From Macrobrachium rosenbergii (taxonomy: Eukaryota > Arthropoda > Malacostraca > Decapoda > Palaemonidae), in the NCBI RefSeq assembly GCF_040412425.1, contig NC_089782.1, positions 24,381,622 through 24,445,621 on the forward strand: a stretch of 64,000 nt of DNA, in the 5' to 3' direction. Each line of letters starts with the position of its first letter. Position 1 is the stretch's first letter. The notes beneath the pieces are model-generated. The model had not been told where the DNA came from. It saw only the letters and a list, made by a program, of their open reading frames with translations, and did no database searches. A program made the translations under genes and the position numbers. Positions 57,501-64,000 of the stretch are shown here, piece by piece.

Positions 57501-60377
57501 TACATAATACCCTCATTCTTGTACTTAATCTGCAAGAAAAATTGATTGTTACAATTTAATACTCCACCTAATCCTTATATACCTGTACTTACTAAGATTC
57601 CAAGCTGCCTTTATAGATACAGTAACTTCATGTTACACATAAATTAGTTGCTGCCAATGGTTATGCTGTGGCAAGCTACCACACACATATATCATGACAT
57701 TTAATGGTTACAAGAAATATATCACCTGCATCTCAAAATAAGATACAAATCTCACACTATCACCCAGATTACATCCTCTTCTTTATACATACTACACTTG
57801 CAAAACATCTACAGGAACTTTCTATCTTTTCATATAATTTCCTGTACTTACTTTACAGTCATCACAGGTACATAGTTGCTTTCGCCAGTGTTCGGGTAGG
57901 AATACAGCTCCTTCTGGAATGTTCTGCTTGGGGATGCTTAATAATTTACAACCTGAAATGAAAGTAAACTTATAAAATAAGCAATAGTAAGTTAGGCTAA
58001 TTCTTTCTTGAACCAGATTTCAAATGCAGGTATATCACCATACCTTGAATTCAAAATATGAACTGGAATGCTCTGTTTACTTCAGAAATTTTCTAAAATC
58101 ACATTATTGTATAAAAACATGATTTTAACATTTTTATTATTTTAAATAATAATACAGTAATGTGGCCATACATAAAATCACAACTTTAGCTGAAAGTTTC
58201 TCAGAATTAACACTAAGACTCACCTGATACATCTATTTTGGGGCCATCTTTGGAATCTTCTTTCTTCAAATCTTTTTCTATTTTAGGGCCATCTTTGGAA
58301 TCTTCTTTTTTCAAATCTTTTTCTAACACATCTTTTTTCCCATTCTCTTCCACTTTTACCTGACCATTGTCTGTTATGTTTTCCTTCTGTAACAGAGAAA
58401 GGATGAAATAGGATTATTCTCATTGTTACAGCAGAACAGCACACCACTATTCTGACTGAATTGGAGATTGGAGGAACATCTGGTAAATCAGGGCTAAAAT
58501 AAAGACTTGAAATGGTAACTATCATCATTCACTGATGAAAAATTAAACATACCTGAGAGTTTTCTGAGGATGCTTCTATGTCGACTGCATCCTTTGTTTC
58601 CTCAGACTTGACAGCCGTTACTGAAAACAAAAAAATTATTTAAGACATAGTTCTTACTTACCTAGTAAGTTAGAATTACAAGAAACACTACATTTCAAGA
58701 GTTACCCAAGTTTCAAGCGCAATTCTTCAGGATTTACTTATAGCCAAGATTGTTTTTCTTGCACATTCAAAGACATAGTGTCTGTGATACTAGATACCAA
58801 AATATGTACAACCAAATTACTCTGTAAATTAATTAATTTTAAAACTGACATAAGGTTACTTGTGAGCAGCAATGTGCTACAGAATAGAAGCATAATCACT
58901 GAAAAAATATATGTTTCAATATACATTTTAATATAAGGAATATAATATAAGGAAAACTATATATGATACTTGAAAAGAAACTGGATGAGAAAAAACATAC
59001 CAGATTTCTTGAATGAACAGCAAGCACTTATATAATTTAGTCTAATATTATAGAGACTGAAAGAACTGGCATGCATTTCTTTTTCAACTCTGCAATGAAA
59101 GACATATAGAAAAACAATAGCTCAAGTTATTTCAATTAATTTTGTTACGTGGTCAATCCCCTTAAGATGAGTGTTTAATATCACCATCCAGCATAAAACA
59201 ACTGAATGTGGTCACGTCACAACCCAAGCAGTTGCATACAAATTCCAATCAATCAAGCCAGAAATAACAGGATGGAGAGGATACGAGCCTCCCACCCAAC
59301 TATTCACAGGTACATTTACTTATATGAAAGCATTTAAACAATTTCTGGGGTAATTTCAATTATTCAGTGTTCAAGGGCATGGTGAAATTAAAGAAGATAT
59401 CGAGACAGGCAGGACAAGACCAAAGGAGACAAATAAAAAGTGCCCATAAGGACCACTAAAAACAGTACCATACTCCCTATAAAGAATTACCCACTGAAAA
59501 AAATAGAAAATTACTGGTTCGTTTTCATGAAAAGATTGCTATAAGTTTCAATGAGAATTTCCAAGCAATGTGTAACAAACAATACCCAACTTGTGCTTGC
59601 AAAAACAGCTGACTGGTACTTACCAGCTAATCCCGTATAAGATGCAAGGAACTTGTGCTTATTAAGGCACTGATTACAAATCATCTCAGCATAATCATCA
59701 CCTGGGGGAACCTGAGTACCTGAATGCTGTATGGGAAAGAAAAAGTATTTATAAATTCTACATCTTAGTTCTTATTTGTATAGCATAAATTTCAAACAGT
59801 TTCAACATGGAACCAATATAACTATGACTAGTATTGTTGACTAATTTATCCAATAGCCTTTCTTAACAAGCGCTGACAATCGTTAACCTTTCCTATCAGA
59901 GGTTTTACGTGCAATGAATTCTCTCCACTTTCTTCTCTCTCGCACATTTCCTGCCTAACTTTCCACTGGTCCAGCTTTTCACCTATGCCTTTTCCCCATG
60001 ACATTCTTGGACTTCTATACCTAATACTCTCCTAAATGTTCCTCTCCCCTTCTCACGGCATCACCAGCCCTGACAGATTGACAGCGGACAAGCTATAATT
60101 ACTCAATCTCACCTTCTCACATGCCCAAATCACCTTATTTTTTCAATCTCATCTATTTTCCAGACTCTCTGCATCCTATCTCTCAGCAACTTCCTCATTC
60201 ATTGTGTCTCTTTAAAACCTAACTCACCCTTCCATGGTACCAGTCTTCGCAGATGCAGCACTGAATCATTTCATCATCCAAAGTATCTTCAGGATCTGGA
60301 TATGGCCGATGGCAGGTACAGTAAGCTCCTCTGAAGTTTTGATTATATTCATTTTCTGGGTTTTCTGGCAATTTTTC
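39400..60377 (-). CDS. UBR7: UBR7, PHD-type UBR-box E3 ubiquitin ligase, 5' end missing
   Basis: UBR7 has an N-terminal UBR box and a PHD finger; in vertebrates it acts as a histone H2B ubiquitin ligase and binds histone H3. Seven exons join in frame on the minus strand. The PHD-type finger spans the first two: YCTCHRPYPDPED, DEMIQCCICEDWYHGR, then YAEMICNQCLNKHKFLASY. A polar, Lys/Glu-rich linker follows, then the conserved C-terminal part (FLPEHWRKQLCTCDDCK; YLLDEEDTVAFYEESGK; EYNTLSFSLREYLRKFA) and a short tail ending QQFCK. These match UBR7 in order and spacing. About 270 residues are visible; the UBR box exons must lie beyond 64000. The last intron is about 17.8 kb because of inserted transposons. 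Confidence 0.92.
39558..41340. other. UBR7 last intron, 3' part, no feature recognised
   Basis: AT-rich sequence without repeats, terminal inverted repeats or open frames that I could assign. Short frames such as the one near 39904-40098 are low-complexity hydrophobic stretches. Confidence 0.5.
41359..41597 (+). repeat. Three tandem units of about 80 bp derived from a LINE RT (YADD region)
   Basis: Units starting gagaaggtttagactggaat recur at about 41359, 41437 and 41519. Translated, each reads like GLDWNIIRQLKDIQYAD, the region before and into the Y-x-D-D box of a LINE reverse transcriptase. A fourth unit lies at 56584, on the far side of the inserted block. Confidence 0.8.
41598..41765 (+). 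mobile_element. Partial copy of the 309-bp MITE family, inverted relative to 56268-56576
   Basis: Shares ggattaactttcagcaagct and the long word ggtaggggtggaagcaccac with the reverse complement of 56390-56515. Similarity starts with a terminus-like catacaaatacaaaccct and fades after 41765. Confidence 0.7.
41766..42483. other. Unassigned sequence between the MITE copy and the LTR element
   Basis: Moderately GC-rich, distinct from the flanking intron. No motif recognised. It could be the interior of a longer relative of the MITE family or the target of the gypsy insertion. Confidence 0.4.
42484..43425 (+). repeat. Left LTR of the gypsy-type element
   Basis: Runs from tgttgtggtgtagaatagat to caccttaca. 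It includes a GA microsatellite at 42522-42541 and the block ctcctaagatcacctcctat. Differs from the right LTR mostly by small indels. Confidence 0.88.
44640..45640 (+). pseudogene. Gypsy gag-like region
   Basis: Plus-strand frames at 45108-45597 are rich in Lys, Arg, Asn and Gln, as in a nucleocapsid, and are split across two frames. Near 45572-45615 the words CMVCKK and, after a break, a C-W pair resemble a damaged CCHC zinc knuckle. The sequence at 43430-44640 before it is a long non-coding leader with an AAT-rich tract at 44511-44570. Confidence 0.5.
45830..45971 (+). pseudogene. Gypsy aspartic protease fragment
   Basis: The frame at 45780-45971 contains VLMDSGSTVSIIDK, with the D-S-G active-site triplet at about 45915-45923, preceded by IKIPIQNKLC, as expected for a retroviral-type protease. 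It stops soon after. Confidence 0.7.
47160..47960 (+). pseudogene. Gypsy reverse transcriptase, frameshifted
   Basis: Pieces in several frames cover the palm: KKDGNWRLVIDYRKLN near 47330-47370, then a DLFSGYWQVPLDEESK motif near 47460-47505, and YLDDVIIFSKDLE at 47633-47671, which holds the catalytic Asp-Asp pair. Single-base breaks separate them, so no enzyme can be read from this copy. Confidence 0.82.
48129..48470 (+). pseudogene. Gypsy RNase H domain
   Basis: This is the longest intact piece of the element. Motifs in order are YYASRVLNAAEKNYSTIERE, CLALYWGLRKFRH, VLTDHKPICDLF and FRYIPGKFNTLADALSR, the standard RT-associated RNase H of Ty3/gypsy elements. The first acidic position lies upstream, near 48070-48085 (CDAS), in another frame. 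Confidence 0.88.
48540..49700 (+). pseudogene. Gypsy integrase, degenerate
   Basis: An HHCC zinc-binding domain is visible in pieces: the H-x7-H pair HSYKLAGH near 48689-48712 and NCVVCNRHKG near 48794-48823. The start of the catalytic core follows (VVSMDF near 48880-48897). The remaining catalytic acids cannot be followed because of repeated frameshifts. Confidence 0.75.
49930..51410 (+). pseudogene. Env-like region of the gypsy element, degenerate
   Basis: Downstream of integrase are 1.5 kb of interrupted frames. One piece at 50367-50552 has a polar helix-like stretch ending ILLAYKGILSPTLINP, resembling the segment after the fusion-peptide helix in baculovirus-F-like envelope proteins of errantiviruses. 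The last piece, 51084-51407, has four spaced Cys residues (YCNNSVCNFGQTC). The region is heavily broken. The call rests on position and these short resemblances. Confidence 0.5.
51763..52710 (+). repeat. Right LTR of the gypsy-type element
   Basis: Runs from tgttgtggtgtagaatagat to aacattaca, matching the left LTR over its length. The purine-rich tgagggcagtgtgaggtagc just upstream is a candidate polypurine tract. Confidence 0.88.
52932..53797 (+). mobile_element. 866-bp pogo-like element with TA target duplication
   Basis: Starts cagtagaaccttggttctcg and ends gaccgggttctactg, inverted partners of about 17 bp, with TA on both sides (52930-52931, 53798-53799). The inner ends repeat tcgagattcgattttgtcga-like and catttcgagttctagt words. 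No transposase frame. Confidence 0.75.
54561..54678 (+). pseudogene. 5S rRNA-derived sequence
   Basis: The 118-bp segment follows a 5S gene from end to end: gccactgaccatgccacatt (5' stem and loop), atcgcttctcgtccggtcag (loop B to C), gaagttagcaatggttggac (box A region), tcagtacttcaataggtgac (intermediate and box C region), and a 3' end resembling the closing stem. Many substitutions and loss of exact stem pairing argue against a working gene. It could be a 5S pseudogene or the head of a 5S-derived SINE. Confidence 0.75.
54692..54762 (+). pseudogene. Second, partial 5S-like unit (3' half)
   Basis: The segment with gctagtcagcacttggataa, gtgacctcctag and cagatgctgttggc matches the 3' half of 5S rRNA, in places better than the first unit (acttggat). 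Both copies are followed by gcatccatggttag or gcatccacggttag, so the second is a tandem duplication of about 95 bp. Confidence 0.7.
56229..56323 (+). repeat. Large imperfect palindrome at a MITE border
   Basis: The left arm 56229-56270 (tgtaaagaccgagggtttgt and on) is the reverse complement of the right arm 56281-56323 (aacctgaggtatttaca end), with a short A/T centre. It looks like a terminal repeat of the MITE family placed head to head against the complete copy at 56268-56576. Confidence 0.8.
56268..56576 (+). mobile_element. 309-bp MITE with long terminal inverted repeats
   Basis: The left end (acaaattttttaagtaattt, then gtatttttcctaacatacaa) and the right end (ttagtaaaaatacaaattac, then tttaaaaatttgt) are inverted partners over about 50 bp. 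The interior shares most of its length with 41598-41765 in opposite orientation. No coding sequence. Confidence 0.8.
56584..57250 (+). pseudogene. LINE relic, right part, split from 41359-41597
   Basis: It opens with a fourth copy of the 80-bp YADD-region unit (tttagactggaataacatca) and continues with RT C-terminal-like sequence: RMRNDTTRAPYLDE near 56965-57000, LGHVLCTITG near 57030-57060, and a GRPRPIWMG-type motif near 57120-57150. These match the (W/L)GHV..R and GRP..RW segments at the end of LINE polymerases. Frames are broken. Confidence 0.65.
56861..56907 (+). repeat. Short tandem duplication, about 24 bp x2
   Basis: The word agataatatatgtattactc occurs twice head to tail inside the LINE relic. 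Confidence 0.9.
57361..57529 (-). CDS. UBR7: UBR7 exon: conserved C-terminal domain
   Basis: Acceptor tcttgcag, donor catg|gtaagc. Encodes IKYKNEGIMYLLDEEDTVAF, then YEESGKTRDR, RELEALSSLDRVTRTEMVH. Leaves one base that makes the Glu starting the last exon. Confidence 0.92.
57852..57952 (-). CDS. UBR7: UBR7 exon: Trp/Cys-rich conserved segment
   Basis: Acceptor catttcag, donor aaa|gtaagt. Encodes KLLSIPKQNIPEGAVFLPEH and WRKQLCTCDDCK, the W..KLCTC..C signature that follows the linker in UBR7. Confidence 0.92.
58224..58386 (-). CDS. UBR7: UBR7 exon: linker with duplicated 15-residue unit
   Basis: Acceptor tgttacag, donor cag|gtgagt. Encodes a charged linker in which EKDLKKEDSKDGPKI occurs twice in tandem. 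Open only in this frame and phase-compatible with both neighbours. Confidence 0.88.
58236..58325 (-). repeat. In-frame 45-bp tandem duplication within the UBR7 coding sequence
   Basis: Two adjacent 45-base units (58236-58280, 58281-58325) differ at only two positions. The duplication keeps the reading frame and repeats a Lys/Asp-rich 15-residue unit. Confidence 0.95.
58553..58620 (-). CDS. UBR7: UBR7 exon: acidic linker
   Basis: Acceptor gttttcag, donor cag|gtatgt. 68 bases encode VTAVKSEETKDAVDIEASSE and a short end. The leading two bases complete a Val codon with the previous exon, continuing the expected LAV. Confidence 0.85.
59624..59726 (-). CDS. UBR7: UBR7 exon: second half of the PHD finger
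   Basis: Acceptor ccatacag, donor ctg|gtaagt. Encodes HSGTQVPPGDDYAEMICNQC and LNKHKFLASYTGLA, with the closing Cys-x-x-Cys pair. Leaves one base. Confidence 0.92.
60228..60377 (-). CDS. UBR7: UBR7 exon: first half of the PHD finger
   Basis: Acceptor ccaatag, donor agg|gtgagt, exactly 50 codons, phase 0 at both ends. Contains the zinc ligands of CTCHRPYPDPED and IQCCICEDWYHGR. Confidence 0.92.
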
Positions 60378-63264
60378 CTATTGGAGATAATATATAACAT
60401 TTTCTCATCATTATACATTTTCAGTAGATTTGATGTAAAGATTATTCCGTTGCTGAGCCATAATCACATTTTGACTGATAGATACCAATAATTACTATCA
60501 TTACCAGGGTACAGTACATGATGGAAAATATCAAGTCAGGTAATATTGTACACAAAAATAATGTTACCAACTTTGTCAAGTCAAGAGTAGGAGGATGCAA
60601 TACGTTTGGTGAAGCCAGCAGCCTCAAAAATGGAGAAATGCATGAAATATGTTTATGGTAAGTGAGAAAAAAGCAGCCTGACGACAGGGTGAAGAGATGA
60701 TGTGGCGGAAGATATAAATGCAAAAGTTTAGGAAGGCCCTTCTCAAAAAATCTGGATAGGGAACACAAGCAACCTATGAGGTCATATGAATATGAATTCT
60801 AATTTTATAAAACAACAAGACAAACATTTGCTTAGTTGTCAAATCTTAATAATACAGTAATTCAAAATCATGTGAGTGGGCTTTATGGTAAAAACAGAAC
60901 AAAAAATGTCTTGTAAAAAATCTAGTTAGATACCAGCTACATCAAATCCTAACTGACATGGAGCTTTCAAGTGGTTAATCCCTGTATCTGCCAAACAATT
61001 CAGAACACTGAGAAACTTAATAATGTCACTGGGAACAGTTTTGTCTTTCTAAAATTTTTATCAAATGAAAACCTTTAACCTCATATTCACTTATATAAGA
61101 GATGAAGTGTAATGTACAAATTGCTAATTAATGCACCACACTTTATGAAATTTTGAATCTGAATCGAGTTCTTGATTAAATCACTTAATAATTTACATTC
61201 AGACATAAATATTATACATCCCCACAAATATGGTAGACAAAAAGGCTAAGTACAGTATTTAGAGTAAAAATAGATTTGAATAAATCATTAGCCTTACCAG
61301 AAAATTGCAACTTCTATAGTAAAAAATTTTTCATACAAACCCACCAATCATAATTAACCTTAATTCAATATCAAATTCCCCAGATATGTAGCTTCTGAAG
61401 TCTTGGAGACGAAATAAAAATAGCTGAAAAATCAACCATTTAGTGACAATATACACATGACCACCTTTGACCCATTATTAGGTAGAAACAGTTGGTTTCA
61501 TTTTTTCATATAATTATACTGTAGATTGTAAGCTGTAAAACAGCCAAATGAGGGGACTGGGAAGAGGCAAATTCATTATCATTTACAGATTCATATGAAA
61601 AATTTAATAAAAAGTTCAACTGTATCATATAAACCAGTCAATCTTAATTAACCTGAATCACTATTTGGGTGGGAGGATGAGATTCCAATAGCTCTAGGAT
61701 AAGCTAAGGACCAAAAAATGTCAGGAACCCCATGTCCTCAACAACTTCAAGGGAAAGCAAATGGAACTAAACATTAAAGTAGGGCATAGCTGCTTCTCGT
61801 CCATGCCTCCAAGATAAGTGATGGATGAATTAAGGGATTGAAATGAAGAAGAGGAGGAGGAAGCATGTTCAACTTCCACTGGATGCAAACCACGTCCCAA
61901 CACAATATGCATAACATATTATCTAAGGAAGAAGTTGATAGAGGCTGACTGATACGTCCAATGACCCTGCTCTTAGGATAGCTGAATTCTCAAGATTTTT
62001 GAGACAGAAATCTAGAGGACCCTGATTTCCTGAACTGTTGCTTGGTGAGACAAACTTCCCCTGCTGACATTTATAAATGAAGAGCCTGTAATTGTTCAAT
62101 TAAAGATTCCTAGTCATCTTGAGATGGTGCAAAACTGTTTTAAATTGGGCAAAAGAGATGATCCTCAGTGCTGCAGACAGCAAGAGTGTTAGTACAGTGA
62201 CTCCAATTGCATCTTTGCAATTAAATCATGAGAGGCAGAAAGACCAATAAACAACCTGCCTCTGGTACGGGTGTCATCGCCTCATAGAGCATGCAACTTG
62301 CTCACTATACTGGAGGATGGTTCTTAGTCATAAGGAGGCCCTATCCAAAGATTCAAAGAAGCACTGGTAAAGGAATGAACAACTAAGGGAAGATTCCTCA
62401 TTAGTGGTTAAACACTCCTATGAGGAACTCCCACCTTAAAGTGCTGAAACAACTATTTAAGATCCTTACAACCACCTACACCAATACATCAAGTTCAAGT
62501 ACCAGTAACACAAACTGTGGCAGATACAACAATGGCCAAAAAATGGACATCCCAGAAGCAATCAGTTGCCTAAGAAATTTCTGCATAACATTCAACACTT
62601 CATCAAAAATGTACTCCAAATAGCGAGTCAAATCCAAAAAAGGAGATGAAGGTGCCTGAACAGACAGCATTAGCACTAGTAGACTTAGCATCAAAAGGGC
62701 AGAAATCAGTATAAGCAGGCACTATAGGAGCAGAAGTCCGAGTAACAGGTAAAACGTGCAGCACATGTGAAATAAACACAGTTGCAGGTAAGGTAGAAAG
62801 CAGTGCTTGCAAGATAAGAGGGTCTCAGAGTAGCTAGTAGACCGGCAGTGGTCCAAGCCATTCTCAGGGAATCACAGGCACTCCAATCACATATAGCAAC
62901 CATCACAGGCATTACCAGGAGCACAATACCAACGCCAAACAGTCGATGATCTATATTTAACAGGGCCATAAAAATAAGCCAAACGTTACCAGGCAGTACC
63001 TGGTAAAATCTTTAAGGAATTCTGACAAAATTACACCAAAAATCAAATACAATATATAGTCCTGAGGGAAGGTGCAACAATATACACCCCAGCTAATAAT
63101 AAGATGTGATTTATAAGTCAGAAAAAGTATATAATCAATTTTGGCAAAAGCACATTCATAATACAGATGAAAATACAATGTCATCAAGGGTAGAAATGAA
63201 TGACTTAACACTACAATGTAAATGTTATCCAGACAACACAAAAAACTTATCAAGAAAACATATA
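60378..63264. other. UBR7 intron or upstream sequence; no exon found
   Basis: I searched the minus strand for UBR-box motifs (Cys/His-rich, CDCGN-like) and saw none. Between about 61650 and 62960 the base texture is less AT-rich, and minus-strand frames are mildly suggestive of an eroded mobile-element ORF (for example DLTRYLEYIFDEVLNVMQKF at 62560-62640). I cannot assign a family. Confidence 0.35.
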
Positions 63265-63677
63265 CCATATCTGCTGGTGTATAAGACACAACCTCACATA
63301 AGATGCACCCCTATTTTACAGGGATATTTTGTGGAAAAAACATTTTTAGTATGTTTCATCATATATTTATTGAAAGATATTTTAAAGTTATTTTGTAGGG
63401 AAAAATGTATGATTCTGTTTATAAAACATGAAATACAATATTGTGAGAGTATACTGGAATAAAGTAAGGTAAGTGTAAATCTACATATGATTTCATACTT
63501 TATTCCAGGAACACCATTAACTGTAATAATTACGCTTGTTTTATTATTAGCAACAATTTTTGTGCCTATCCAGTATGCTTGCTTCGTCTAACATCGTAAT
63601 ACAGCCGCACTGGATGCAAGGTATTTTTTTGATACATTTAAAATAAAAAAGCACATCTAATACACCGGCAAATACGG
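63265..63677 (+). mobile_element. 413-bp MITE with TA target duplication
   Basis: Starts ccatatctgctggtgtataa and ends aatacaccggcaaatacgg, inverted partners with a few differences, with TA on both sides. No coding capacity. The same right terminus is seen at 22254. Confidence 0.75.
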
Positions 63678-63679
63678 TA

Positions 63680-64000
63680 AATCCTTATTAAAAAACAAAC
63701 CATCACTGGTACCTATACATAATCAACAGTGGTGAACAAGAAACATTAAGCCAAAATGAATTAAGAGGGTAATTAAGCAGAATAAAGTGGAAAAAATGGA
63801 GTAATTCTGGATGACAACAGAGCAAAAAAATACAAACAAGACCAAGGAACTGGTAGAGAAAAAATTAAAAGTGGAATGAAACATTAAATTTCTCAACTTG
63901 ACAAGCTAGGAAGCTCTCATGGCTGTTGTAATCATCAACAAGACAAGAAAAAGAATGAGGATGGCTATTTGTACATAATGGTAGGTCTAAGGGGCACAAG
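63680..64000. other. Right edge, nothing recognised
   Basis: AT-rich sequence with no exon, repeat or element end that I could identify. Confidence 0.5.

Noticed and set aside
1..64000. tRNA genes
   Set aside because: No cloverleaf with A and B boxes (GGTTCRANNCC type) was noticed on reading; a covariance search would be needed to exclude short or diverged ones.
1..64000. Bacterial-type operons, toxin-antitoxin or phage-defence modules
   Set aside because: Introns, codon context and element types are eukaryotic; no such genes are visible.

Overview
This is a eukaryotic window with no prokaryotic operon structure. Genes are split into short exons with GT/AG borders, spread through AT-rich introns full of microsatellites (CT, ATT, CCT, CTT) and decayed transposons. 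The two host genes, a DIRS element, a Ty3/gypsy element with an env-like third frame, and the general repeat style point to an arthropod. A decapod crustacean is my best guess, by inference only.

Layout. (1) 57-7682: a degenerate DIRS-type tyrosine-recombinase retrotransposon on the minus strand, with inverted terminal repeats. (2) 9295-38174, plus strand: thirteen exons whose reading frames join across introns. They give about 675 residues of a filamin-domain plus NHL-repeat protein of the TRIM-NHL kind; the 5' end lies outside the window. Its introns hold several TA-flanked inverted-repeat elements, two TTAA-flanked piggyBac-like non-autonomous elements (one nested in a mariner-like element), two copies of a roughly 300-bp dispersed repeat, and LINE relics. 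(3) 39400-60377, minus strand: seven exons of UBR7, a PHD-containing UBR-box ubiquitin ligase and histone-binding protein; the 5' part with the UBR box is beyond the right edge. The two genes converge, with poly(A) signals only 25-30 bp apart near 39.23-39.26 kb. (4) The last UBR7 intron (39558-57360, about 17.8 kb) holds a roughly 15-kb nested repeat block (41.6-56.58 kb) that splits a LINE relic. The block contains a 10.2-kb Ty3/gypsy-like element (42484-52710) with gag, protease, RT, RNase H, integrase and env-like remnants, a pogo-like element, a tandem-repeat zone with a 5S rRNA-derived segment, and inverted copies of a small MITE family. (5) 60378-64000: a UBR7 intron with one TA-flanked MITE and unidentified sequence.

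I found no bacterial-style defence or biosynthetic system and nothing I can call a new system with confidence. The most notable items are the TTAA-flanked elements with an internal satellite, the 5S-derived tandem zone, the insertion block placed between units of a LINE-derived minisatellite, and the tail-to-tail gene pair with adjoining poly(A) signals. All mobile elements look broken, with many stops and frameshifts. Some of these could be long-read assembly indels, but every host exon I traced keeps its frame.
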